Below are positions 32,897 through 43,176 of a DNA stretch of 64,000 nucleotides, piece after piece. The stretch spans positions 8,921,074 to 8,985,073 of the forward strand of contig OZ036005.1 of the NCBI GenBank assembly GCA_964035015.1, given 5' to 3'. The notes beneath the pieces were generated by a model. The model ran no database searches and was not told where the DNA came from. It saw only the letters and a list, made by a program, of their open reading frames with translations. Every line of letters starts with the position of its first letter. Position 1 is the stretch's first letter. A program made the translations under genes and the position numbers. This stretch comes from Corallium rubrum (lineage: Eukaryota > Cnidaria > Anthozoa > Scleralcyonacea > Coralliidae).

Positions 32897-33877
32897 ATAA
32901 TGTAAGATATTACGTTGCATTGTATAAAAACGTTACACTACATTGTAAGACATTACGCTACATTGTGAGATGTTACGCTACATTGTAAGACACTACGTTA
33001 CAATATAAGACGTTACGCTACATTGTAAGACATTACGCTACATTGTAAGACATTACGCTACATTGTGAGATGTTACGCTACATTGTAAGACATTACGCTA
33101 CATTGTAAGACATTACGCTACATTGTGAGATGTTACGCTAAATTGTAAGACATTACGCTACAATATAAGACGTTACGCTACATTGTAAGACATTACGCTA
33201 AATTGTAAGACATTACGCTACAATATAAGACGTTACGCTACATTGTAAGACATTACGCTATATTGTAAGACACTACGTTACAATATAAGACGTTACGCTA
33301 CATTGTAAGACATTACGCTACATTGTAAGACATTACGCTACATTGTGAGATCTTACGTTACATTGTAAGACATTACGCTACATTGTAAGACATTACGCTA
33401 CATTGTGAGATGTTACGCTACATTGTAAGACATTACGCTACAATATAAGACGTTACGCTACATTGTAAGACATTACGCTAAATTGTAAGACATTACGCTA
33501 CAATATAAGACGTTACGCTACATTGTAAGACATTACGCTACAATATAAGACCTTACGCTACATTATAAGACATTACGCTACATTGTAAGACATTACGCTA
33601 CAATATAAGACATTACGCTACAATATAAGACATTACGCTACAATATAAGATGTTACGCTACATTGTAAGACATTACGCTACAATATAAGATATTACGCTA
33701 CAATATAAGATGTTACGCTACATTGTAAGACATTACGCTACAATATAAGACGTTACGCTACATTATAAGACGTTACGCTACATTGTAAGATATTACGTCA
33801 CATTGTAAGACGCCACGTTACATTATAAGACGTTACGCTATATTCTAAGACGTTACGCTACATTGTACGGCATTAAT
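32897..33877. repeat. 20-bp satellite, about 49 units
   Basis: The unit CATTGTAAGACATTACGCTA repeats with an exact 20-bp period. Recurrent variants CATTGTGAGATGTTACGCTA and CAATATAAGACGTTACGCTA are interspersed in runs, suggesting higher-order units of 60-180 bp. Not a CRISPR: no spacers, and the sequence is eukaryotic. Confidence 0.95.
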
Positions 33878-34156
33878 TACTTCAGATCCTGTGGCTATGC
33901 ACTATCGAAATTTTTTATGGTATCCCGTCGGGATACTCAGAAAATGGATTAAGTTAATTTATTCTTGGTTTTCATCTGACGTCACGACGGTGCATATTGG
34001 TGCACAGAAACAATGAAATGGCAGCCATATTGGTGCACAATCCTTATCCTATGGGAATTTAAATCTATTCTTATTCAAATATTTCGTATTGTTTTACGAC
34101 CGACCACGTGAGTGAAAACGATCCACACCTTTTATTCCGTGACCACCATCTTGTAT

Positions 34157-34309
34157 TTATTCCCACTGACAGGTGGATACTTCATGTAAGAATACCGTGT
34201 TCAAAGCCTTTTTCAGAGGTTCAATATTTCGCCATAACTTCCTCACATCACCATATTCCACCTCTCCACTGACAACTGGTTCACAGTACTTGGGAAAATT
34301 TAGCTCAGC
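34157..34309 (-). CDS. ORC5: ORC5 exon (CEPVV / LWRNIEP region)
   Basis: Acceptor TTCATTACTCAG, phase 0. Fifty codons: [40 protein letters not shown], then TAA at 34159-34157. The family has one more residue between IEP and LKK and continues past QWE. A possible donor (CCACCT|GTCAGT) lies just before the stop. Confidence 0.85.
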   Translation of the reverse strand, partial: AELNFPKYCEPVVSGEVEYGDVRKLWRNIEPLKKALNTVFLHEVSTCQWE

Positions 34310-34481
34310 CTGAGTAATGAAAAAAAGGCAACACTATCATCAACATAACATCACAACACCAGATATCACCATTATCTTCATTGAAAATCACCATCACTAC
34401 TGTCATATGATCCAAAATCATTATTACCATCACCACTATACTTTCACAACCAATGCAAAACCATCATCACCACCACCATAA

Positions 34482-35508
34482 CAGGGCTGGGGCGGCGCCA
34501 GGATTCGATTTTTCACTTTTTTAGGTAGGCACACGGCTCAGAAGGAAGGCACAGATTCAAAGGTCGTCGAAGTTGGCCCGAACTCCGAAGCCCCAAGCCA
34601 AGCAATGTGTGAATGAGCTCTTTCGGTAAACTGTTTCGACTCATAAATCATTCATGTCGAGAGCCGATTTGGGGTTGTCACTTTTCAGTCAGCGTGCCGT
34701 GGTGCTAAAGTGTAATATGCCTCTTTTTACACGTATCTCTGGTGTATTACATGAATCTCCCGTGTTTTACACGTATCTCTCGTGTTTTACACATATATGA
34801 TATCTCTCACGTTCTAACTCAATATAATTTCGTGGCACACTCTTTCCTTATTCTGAATTAATGAAACACGTATATTTTCGGGAAAGTACATACTTTTTGG
34901 TAATTAAGGCACAGGTTTTTGTAGGGTAGGCCCACCAAATTCTGGGGTAGGCACTGGCATACCCGTAGCGCCACCTCTAACAGGGGTGGTGCCAAGAGAT
35001 CCCCAACACAGGGGCTAAGTTCCCCGACAGGGGGGCTAGTAGGGGGGTTCGGGGACATTCTCCAAACAGAAAATTTTCAAAATTCGAACATCTAGAATAG
35101 CTGTTCCCATCTTTTCAGCGTGAAATTATCGCAATAACCGACAAGCTACAGCACTTATTTTCAAGGTATCAATAAAGAAAAATCTGTTGAACACCTAGTG
35201 TGGTCATTAACCAGTTTGCCATTTTCATTCAATTTTGCAGACAGAAAATGGAATTTTGTGTGTTGTAATTATTACTGTTGGCTTCTACGCAATAAATACC
35301 GTATCCTGTGTTTCTAAAGGAGTTTCATTTCACTATTAAAGCATGAATTACTGACTTGTCTGGCTTAATCAGTTAAAAAGTTCTTCACCAATTGGTAAAA
35401 ATACAATTTTTCTTCCAGATCATTCCCCAACAAATCTGTAAATTTTCTCAATGAGGGAGCTAGGGTTCCCTGAGAGAGGGGCTGTAGCCCCCTCTGGCAC
35501 CACCCCTT
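34482..35508. mobile_element. hAT-type MITE (CAGGGGTGGTGCC ends) with a second MITE at its left tip
   Basis: Termini CAGGGGTGGTGCCAAGAG (now at 34,981) and CTCTGGCACCACCCCTT (to 35,508). The flanks CACCATAA (34,474-34,481) and CACCAGAA (35,509-35,516) agree at 7 of 8 positions, consistent with an 8-bp duplication once the nested insertion at 34,487-34,977 is removed. Confidence 0.55.
34487..34977. mobile_element. Nested MITE inserted at the terminus of another MITE
   Basis: Flanked by perfect 8-bp repeats TAACAGGG (34,479-34,486 and 34,978-34,985). Weak inverted ends CTGGGGCGGCGCC and GGCGCTACGGG (complement of CCCGTAGCGCC). The duplication spans the left boundary of the older MITE. No coding content. 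Confidence 0.5.
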
Positions 35509-35519
35509 CACCAGAATTA

Positions 35520-36000
35520 TTGTAGCAAACAAAGTCACCATTACTATGACATGGCCACAAATACTGGGCCACAATCACCACTGAAATCATCATGATCTCA
35601 ATGACCATTCATTGCAGGGATATTTTTTTTTCAAGCACTTTTCTACTACCAGTATACGGTAAAATTCTCAAACTTCAATTGAGTTTTGAAACTCAATCTT
35701 CTTACATTATACATAACAATTCTTTTTCACAATTTATCCAGATGACCAAGAAAAAATAAAACTTCTTTTGAATTGTGATACGACAACATTTAATCAACGA
35801 GGTACTCGCGGTACTAATTTTTTTCGAAAAGTTTTCCTTGCAGCAGAAATCGCTGGAAATGCACTCTTGGGGCTTCTGAAATTCAAAATTTTCTGGGGGA
35901 GCAAGTTCCAAGATGTCCCTGGGGGTCTTTACACTTTATAGAAACATAATATAAAAATCAATCTTTTTCTAAAAAATGGTACCGGTAGTAGACTTAAATG
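35520..36000. other. Spacer, nothing recognised
   Basis: AT-rich sequence between the MITE and the CAT/CAC array; no supported gene or repeat. Confidence 0.4.
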
Positions 36001-36009
36001 CTTGAAAAT

Positions 36010-36730
36010 GTCCCTGCATTGCCACTATAACCATCACCATCATGACCACCATCATATTCACCATCACCACAATCACCACTACCATCATCATTACCATCAT
36101 CACTACCATTCTCATCACCATCACTATCACCATCATCATGACCACCATCATCACTACCATATTCATCACCATCACCACCATATTTGCCATCATTACCACC
36201 ACAATCATCACAAGTTACCATCATCACCACCACCATCACTACCATATTCATCAATATTCACTATCACCACCACCACCATCACCACTACCATCATCACTAC
36301 CATCACCATGACCATTCTCACCACCATCACTATCACCATCATCATCATGACCATCATCATCACTACCATATTCATCACCATCACCACCATATCACTACAA
36401 TATTCACCATCATCACCACAACCATATTCACCATCATTATCACCACAATCATCACAAGTTACCATGATTACCACCACCATCGTTACCACCATCATCACTA
36501 CCATCATCACTACCACCATCATTGCTATCATCACTACCATTCTCACCATCATCACTACCACCATCATTGCTATCATCACTACCATTCTCACCACCACCAC
36601 TATCACCATCCTATCATCATGACCACCATCATCACTACCATATTCATCATCATCACCACCATTATCACAACCATCATCACCACCATCATCATCACAACCA
36701 TCATAACCACTATCATCACCACAATATTTG
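36010..36730. repeat. (CAT/CAC)n trinucleotide array
   Basis: About 240 trinucleotides of CAT, CAC and ACC types with longer internal repeats such as CACCATCATCACTACCAT. It resumes at about 37,757-37,800 after a LINE insertion. The poly-His and poly-Thr/Ile frames are artefacts. A short related patch is at 34,325-34,480. Confidence 0.95.
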
Positions 36731-37547
36731 CTGTTCATCATTTACATTAACGATATGCCTAACATTGTCAAACACTGCAAAATAATACTCTACGCAGATG
36801 ATACTCTTCTATATTATTCCTCTAACTCTGCCAAGGACATTCAGATATACGTTAATGAAGATCTTAAACTGATTTCTCAATGGTTGGATAATAATCTTCT
36901 CACATTAAATTGCATAAAATCCAAGTTCCTTCTTTTTGGTAGTAATAGTCGTTTGAAAGCGTTTGCTGACATTTCAATACATATCAACGAACATCAACTT
37001 GCCCGAGAACGAAGTTTTAGGAATAACTTTTTCAGAAAACCTCTCCTAGTTTGAACATTTGGATAAAATATCAACAAAAATTAGCCAACGTATCGGATTG
37101 TCAAGAAGAGTTAAAGACTTCATTCCAATTAAAGACATTATATGGGGTGACAAAAATAACTCCTCTCTTATGGACCAACTGCAAATTCTTCAGAATAAAG
37201 CTGCAAAAACTATCCTTGATGTTCCTCATTTATCTTCCTCAACTGAAGCCCTAAACAAACTACACTGGCATCCACTTATATACCGGCGCTATTTACATCG
37301 CATTTTAACGATTTTCAAGTGTAAAAATAATTTAATAGATTTTGATTTCGAACTGACTAATATTAATCATACTTATGACACAAGACGCAAGGACGATATT
37401 TACCTCAGTAAACCAAAGACAAATTGGGGGAAGCAGAAACTCACTTACCATGCTTGTAAAGAGTATAACGCTTTGGATCCCAATATAAGATCAATTGAAC
37501 AATTGCCAACTTTTAAAAACGAACTCCTTAAACTACCACAACCATAA
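36731..37547 (+). pseudogene. LINE RT C-terminal fragment with frameshift
   Basis: The first frame (to 37,054) begins with IYINDMPN and the catalytic YADDTLLY, then CIKSKFLLFGS. A frameshift near 37,050 moves to the frame 37,059-37,547, which carries the C-terminal domain with LQNKAAKTILDVP, LHWHPLIYRR and HTYDTRRKDD. Both are typical CR1/L2-like LINE segments. Everything N-terminal to motif C is missing. Confidence 0.8.
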
Positions 37548-37745
37548 TGTTACTGTTTACCTTACTTGTTCTTTCTTTGTAATATAGCTACATGTATATT
37601 AATCATTAGCACATATATTCTTACTTCATAATTTTGTGATACATATCCTGTACTTTATTTCTTTTTATATTTTGTATTTTTATGTTTCTCAGGAACCTTC
37701 TGAAAAACACTTTTGTGATGTTGGTTTTTCCTGAATAAATATTAT
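36731..37745 (+). mobile_element. 5'-truncated LINE inserted in the CAT/CAC array
   Basis: The array breaks at about 36,730 and resumes at about 37,757 (TATTCACCATCATCACCACC). The insert starts inside RT coding sequence and ends with a 3' UTR, AATAAA and a short ATTATTATCAATCAATCA tail. Confidence 0.8.
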
Positions 37746-37812
37746 TATCAATCAATCAGTATTCACCATCATCACCACCATCATCATCAACACCACAATG
37801 ACAAACTCTTAC

Positions 37813-37916
37813 CAAATGTCTCAGTTCTTTTAAATCTCTACAAACATTGTAAAAAACACTCAGAAGCAGTTGACAGTAACCATAGTAAAATTCACGAGGG
37901 TGTTCCGACGGAGCAT
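37813..37916 (-). CDS. ORC5: ORC5 exon (VCRDLKELRHL region)
   Basis: Acceptor GATTATGACCATAG, donor CATTTG|GTAAGA; phase 1 in (two bases complete a codon), phase 0 out. Reads APSEHPREFYYGYCQLLL, then SVFYNVCRDLKELRHL, which is a highly conserved ORC5 segment. It joins in frame to the exon at 34309-34157. Confidence 0.92.
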
Positions 37917-38194
37917 CTATGGTCATAATCTCCAGCAAATCAAAGATAGCTAGGGGCCTGTTCACACAAAGCAGTTATTTCAGGGACCAGAGATACTGTA
38001 ACTCAGTAATGTGAAACAAGGCCAACTTTGACTTGGTCTTATATGAAAAGGCCCTAATGTTCACAAAGGTAGCTATAGGTTTATAAGCATCGCCCTACTC
38101 AATGTAAACACATGCTACTGTATCTTGCTACCATTCTACACTGGTGTCCTTTGCAGTATAGTTAGCCAGCTATAGGGGAGCATGTGTGGTGTGT

Positions 38195-38515
38195 GCTGTT
38201 AGGGCACTGCCTCTCACCAATAGTTAAACTTGGTAAGATGGGTTTAGTACTTGAATGGGTGACCATCTGGGAATAACCCCATTCTCAAGCTTGGACCATG
38301 TGAGTAGAGTCTAGTTGCCAGTTGGTCGCTCCTTTGCTTCAAGGTTTTTCACTGGGTTCTCTGGTTTTACTCTCTCTGTAAAATCAACACCTTCTGGGAT
38401 AGGAGTGGCACACAGCCCTACCTTAGGGTAGTAGCCAATGAAAGAGGAGCCTTCTAGCTACCTTGAATGTGATCAACATCGACTGTGATCACCCAACTAC
38501 TACAACAACAAAGGT
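38195..38515 (+). mobile_element. 5S rRNA-derived SINE (SINE3-like)
   Basis: The head aligns by eye with the 3' half of 5S rRNA: GTTAAACTTGGTAAGATGGG (box A/intermediate region, about 38,223-38,242) and TTAGTACTTGAATGGGTGACC followed by ATCTGGGAATAACCCC (box C, about 38,245-38,280). An unrelated body follows and ends in ACTACTACAACAACAAAGG. The altered 5S sequence and attached body indicate a SINE, not a 5S gene. Confidence 0.8.
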
Positions 38516-39113
38516 GGCCAACCCACAGAACATATGCCCATGCCACCCCCTAGGTGATGCCCATTTTGGTTTCACCTCCTTTAATATTTTACGCCGTTTA
38601 ATACCAAATGATTTTACTTGTCTAAGCGAAACCCCTCAGCTAGCCCAGACAGCAATGGTATAATGTTCTCTGGACTGTACAATTTGTACCATACTGGAAA
38701 GTTTGTAATATATGCACAAGAGATTCATATATTTCTTATATGCAGGCAATTGTCAGCTTGAAACTGCGCAATGGAGATCTCCATTGCACAGGACAAACTT
38801 TCCAGTCTGGAACATCTGGACTGTACATGTATAAGGGGGTGTTTATATGGAGGTGAGCCAGCCTGGTTACCCGAGCTAGCTGGCCTTGACCTGTCCACCA
38901 TGCCCTGTGTCTGCACACACTGATTATTTCGGTGGAAGTTTAATTACTGTAGTCGTAGATTAATGGGTGGGATGGAGGGCACAATTCTTCCTCCCGCTGT
39001 CTTCTTTAGCTATCGACTAAACAGCTCTATCACGCTGGCTCTCGCTTTGCCAATATGATTTTTATTGTGTTTACATGAGAAGGGCTAGGCTGGCCGGCTT
39101 GTTGTGCTAATTA

Positions 39114-39824
39114 ATGCACAAGTCAGTGGAATCCACCACACCTCCAGAACCGCGGGAAAGACTGGGGATTTAGACCCAACAAACAACTAAACAATGCTAA
39201 ATCCCCACATATCGTGGCATGTTTTTGTGTCTAAATCCCTCTTCTCATCCCCGACCCCGGGGCACTCCGCCAGATGAACTATGCTAGCTCATAATTATTA
39301 AAAAATTGCCAAATGATTTCAAATGAAAAATATCATCAAGAATCAGGAATATAGTAAAATAATAAGTGGCTATGCATCTGTAGGGTTGAGTTTATATCAG
39401 GATTATTTTCATTCCGCTATTTGGCCAGCCACACGTGAGCAACAACCAATAAAATTGTGTGCTCGCTGATTTTGTGGTAGAAATTAATTATACATTTGTT
39501 TTGTTATAAAGTGTACAGTACTATTATTAAGGCAAGATTTCAAACACATCTGTTAAACAAAATGTGATAACATTTTTTCAAATTCAAGCAATAAATGAAG
39601 AGATTACCTTTATTTTTGGGACTGCTTCCCAGCCTCTTTTACGATATATTGCGAGCTAACAAAACCCCACTAAAACCACGATGATTTCTGGGCTATTTTT
39701 TGTTAGCTGCTAATGTGATAAAAATCCCAGAACCACACGGTATTATTCTTGGTCAATTCGCCCACTAAAGCCACATTAATCCTGGCCTGTCCCAGGGTCT
39801 GGGGGATTCCACTGACTTGTGCAT
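39114..39824. mobile_element. MITE with ATGCACAAGTCAGTGGAATCC ends
   Basis: Left end ATGCACAAGTCAGTGGAATC and right end GATTCCACTGACTTGTGCAT are exact inverted copies over about 21 bp, with AATTA at both flanks (39,109-39,113 and 39,825-39,829). No transposase. Confidence 0.7.
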
Positions 39825-39970
39825 AATTATGTAATTTATCAGTTCTGGTAAGACACGAAGTCTCAAATGTTGTTTTAAATATGAACTGTACATGAACAAG
39901 CAGAACTTGTGAATTGTTAATATGTCGAAAAAAGCTGATAAAAACAAATTTTGCTGTGTACAAAGCCCGG

Positions 39971-40682
39971 GTACACACGTAAAAATGCACAAGCTGTTAC
40001 AGACCTGCAAGAAAGTTGTTACGGCTGTTCAACAGGCTGTCACCATCATGTGTTCGCACTGGCTGTCCCAGTCTGTTAACATGTCTGTAACAGGTTGTTG
40101 GCAACTTGTAACAAGGCTGATGACTCCAACAGACTGGTGACAAGTTGTTCCAATAACCTGTTACCATTCTGCATTTGACACGTTGTTAACAGGCTGATAG
40201 TAACAATGTTGTAGCAGTGTTTTGAAAGAAGAGCACTGTTACAACCTGTTAACAGCCTTGCTACAAGCCATAGGTGTAGAGTTTTGTTTTCGTCTAAGGG
40301 GGCTGAAGTGCTGAACAGCGCCTGAAATTTAGAGTCTTGGAAATGCCATTTCCTGCATTTTGAGGGGTGATTTTTAAGGTTATGAAATGTCATAAAAATT
40401 AGTTAAAATACAACACATTTCAACAATTTTTCAATGTTGTGTTTACTGGGTTGACTTATCACTGTATATGGGTGCTTTTGACTGACAGGAATGCGGCTGT
40501 AACAGTTACTTTAGCCTAACGAGTAACCTATAATTTGTGAATGGTGATTGATGAGTCCCACCATTGAGATTTCTGGGGGGGCCCTCAGCCACCCCCCCCC
40601 CCAACCCCCATACTCTATGCCTATGCTACAAGCCTGTTGCAAACACATCCTGTTGACAAGCTGTGAGATTTTTATGTGTATA
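39971..40682. mobile_element. MITE with TACACACGTAAAAAT ends, carrying a nested hAT MITE
   Basis: Left GTACACACGTAAAAATGCAC and right AGATTTTTATGTGTATA are imperfect inverted copies, followed inwards by CAAGCTGTTAC against GACAAGCTGTGAG. The interior has many AACAGGCTG and CAACCTGTTA motifs. A hAT-type MITE is nested at 40,269-40,625. Confidence 0.55.
40269..40625. mobile_element. hAT-type MITE, family A, second copy
   Basis: Starts CATAGGTGTAGAGTTTTG, ends CATACTCTATGCCTATG, flanked by perfect CTACAAGC repeats (40,261-40,268 and 40,626-40,633). Interior shared with 6,283-6,757 but about 120 bp shorter. Confidence 0.88.
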
Positions 40683-40991
40683 GGCGAGCCAGTCCAGTCA
40701 ATCGTGTTTACATGGGGAGAAAACAGCCTGGGTAACTGAGATCTTGGTCTCACAAAGTGAGATCTCAGCTAGGCAGGCCAACTCAGCTCTCATATAAACA
40801 CAATTAGTCACTCCTATTCAATATTTAAATATACAATACTGTCTCATTTGCTCACTAAATCATAATTTAATGCTCATTTTGCTGGTCCCTAGGACAACAA
40901 ATACTCACGTAAACCACGAATGTATTGGTCAGTAATAATATACAAAAAATAATTAATATTATCTACATCTTTCCAAGCTACATTATCTTAC

Positions 40992-41174
40992 TTCAAGTTT
41001 TGCAAATAATGTCTCCAACACAAAATTTTTTCCAGTAGCAGTGTGTCCGTAAATAAAAATACTTCCACAAGAACAAGAATGTCTGTCTCCAAATAAATTC
41101 ACCAGCGATGTAATCTGTTTTTCTCTGAAGGGAACGAGATCTAATATTTCGCCAAGATCTTGTTTGACTTCCAT
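40992..41174 (-). CDS. ORC5: ORC5 first coding exon with Walker A
   Basis: ATG at 41174 follows a plausible acceptor (TTGTGTTAG|CCCTG), so a 5' UTR intron is likely. Sixty-one codons to the donor GAA|GTAAGA (phase 0): PFREKQITSLVNLFGDRHS, then SIFIYGHTATGKN. The family has PFREKQ-like and IFIYGH-T-GK[T/S] here. The residue after the Walker A lysine is Asn where Thr or Ser normally contacts magnesium, which could reduce ATP binding. The extreme N-terminus is longer than in vertebrate ORC5. Confidence 0.9.
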
Positions 41175-41459
41175 CAGGGCTAACACAAACAAATATTTGA
41201 ATCAAATTCGGCATCCAACGTGTAGCGAGTTGAAAACTTTGATATGCTAATATTTCTTGATTGCTCAGAATAATTTACATAGATTTGGCGAACCAAAATA
41301 CGATTATAAGCAACCAAAGAAGGAAAATCCATTTATAAGGATAAAACAACAGTGTAAAGTGAGAAAAATGCGTTCGAACCACACATTTTATAGACATCAA
41401 AAACCGTTCCCAATCTATGATAAGGGCCCTGGGAACGAGGTTGCAATCAACCAGTAGGG

Positions 41460-43068
41460 CAACCTCGTACCCAGGGTCTTATCTCCGCTCCCCCGCCCCC
41501 GCCCACCGCTGCGAAAAGACCCTGGTCTGGGCTGGTCACGTGTCTCCCATATTCTGGGAGATTTTTCAACTTTGTCGTTAGGGAGGGGTTAGAGAACTTA
41601 GGATTTGTCATCATTGTACGGAGACTATCGAGACTGGTGGAGGCAAGTCGCAAGAGTATCTTAAAATAAACACCGATATATGCCGACGATAATATAATAT
41701 ACCGACGGGAAAACATTGGCAAAACATTTGGTTAAAGACCCTCAGACACTTCGCTGTTCGGTAAGGCCAAGAAACGACAAGGCGCTTCGCAACAGTGCGG
41801 CAACATTTTACTGAAAAGTTGTCAGTGATATTTGTGGATATTTTTCCTATATCTTTCCTAACTTCCGACGAACAGCGAATTTGAGGGGATTCTCTTCCTC
41901 GAAATGAATGTTTACTTCATCAGTTACGACGCCAAGCTGTTACGCCTGTCGCCTGCCGTTTGCCAAAAGAGAGGATTTGGAATGTCATCATTATTGTGAA
42001 TAAATATATGGAAATCTGAAAGTCCTTGTGATTTAACATCGCCAAGATCGCCAAAACTCGACCTATAGCTTTCAACAAAAGCTAAGGTTAGTGACATATT
42101 TTATTATTGTTTTAAAAGTGGTTTAAATTTGTAACGCAACAGTCATGTGAATGCAGCGGAAGCAAATAATAATACCGCATGCAATCATGATCAGAGCTGA
42201 AAATCGATTCCTGTTTGGGAAGTGATGCCATCATCCTGATCAAGAAAACACTGACCTTTTAATAACATATTAATATCACTAGTCTATATCAATTCCCCTT
42301 TGACTAAAAAAGCAACAAGGTTTTTAATATGAATCGAAGTTACTCACTAATGAACCTATTGTTAATTGTTGAACGTTGTTGATATTGCGTTGTTCTTTTA
42401 TACACTTGTTGTTTTAAGAATAGATATAATTGCGCCGTGAGTGCATAAAGCAGTCAGGATAATAAAAAAGTGCTCAACATGTTATCAAAAATCATTAAAT
42501 GTTGAATAATATAGCAATCACATAACTACTGAGTATCGAACAATATTTAGTATACTGTTTACTTCATAAATATACATCAAAGCCCAAGGTGTCAGTACAT
42601 TACGATTGAAACTTTGCTCTAGTCACTTTAACACATTCTTCTATTCCTTATAATACCTAATGTGTTCGTAATTTACCAATACTCTCATTGTTATTTAGGT
42701 GTAATTTCGTCTGGTAGTTAATTTCTGCAACTACAACAGATCTAGAATGCAAACAATCAATTCAAGTGCGGCGCAACAAACATTGTTCTTTGAAAACGGT
42801 TTTAAAACCAAGACGGTTTGGTGAAGCAAACTTCAAATAACACATTGGAAGGTGCTATATATAAATCAACCAATAAAAGAAATTAACATTTCAAACATTG
42901 TCTCTGTGTGATTATTCCGCGGTCTTCTTTATAGTTCCTACAAAAGTACAAATCCTACTAGCCCACTCCCAGTAAGTCTGCGTGACACGTGACCAGCCCA
43001 GACCAGGGTCTTTTCGCAGCGGTGGGCGGGGGCGGGGGAGCGGAGATAAGACCCTGGGTACGAGGTTG
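41460..43068. mobile_element. 1.6-kb non-autonomous element with CAACCTCGTACCCAGGG ends
   Basis: The ends CAACCTCGTACCCAGGGTC and its complement continue as inverted repeats for about 85 bp (to ...GGTCACGTGTC). Flanked by 9-bp repeats CCAGTAGGG (41,451-41,459 and 43,069-43,077). Just outside the left end another end of the same family, inverted, reads CCCTGGGAACGAGGTTG (41,429-41,445). No transposase frame. The right-hand duplication contains the first three bases of the neighbouring Harbinger terminus. Confidence 0.75.
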
Positions 43069-43176
43069 CCAGTAGGGACCTTAAGCATCGAGAACGTTGA
43101 CGTCGCAGACGTTAGGTCGCGAGCCGAGTAGTCCTGGAGCGAGTACGTCGGAAGCTTTCGTCAGCGTTGTCGGCAA

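Larger units (their letters stand above)
34157..41174 (-). pseudogene. ORC5: Origin recognition complex subunit 5 homologue, partial (three exons recognised)
   Basis: Three minus-strand exons match ORC5, the AAA+ subunit of the complex that licenses replication origins: the N-terminal Walker A exon (41174-40992), an exon with VCRDLKELRHL (37916-37813) and the next exon with [10 protein letters not shown] and KLWRNIEP (34309-34157). The last two join in phase 0 exactly where the family sequence is continuous. The exons that should encode the middle of the AAA+ domain (Walker B and sensors) and the C-terminal part are not found in the sequence between or after, and the last exon runs into TAA right after CQWE. 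Either some exons escaped me, splicing uses a GTCAGT donor before the stop and continues outside what I recognise, or this is a truncated copy. The family identity is firm; the functional state is not. Confidence 0.7.

Noticed and set aside
32897-33877. CRISPR-like array of 20-bp repeats
   Set aside because: No spacers, head-to-tail units, and the window is eukaryotic; it is a satellite.
36002-36785. His-rich and Thr/Ile-rich frames up to 206 codons
   Set aside because: All come from the CAT/CAC array.
38195-38280. 5S rRNA gene
   Set aside because: Only part of 5S is present with many changes, fused to a SINE body.
38838-40803. Larger transposon with GTGTTTATATGGAG and CTCATATAAACAC ends
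   Set aside because: The end similarity is short and no target duplication was found; the interior is already explained by smaller MITEs.
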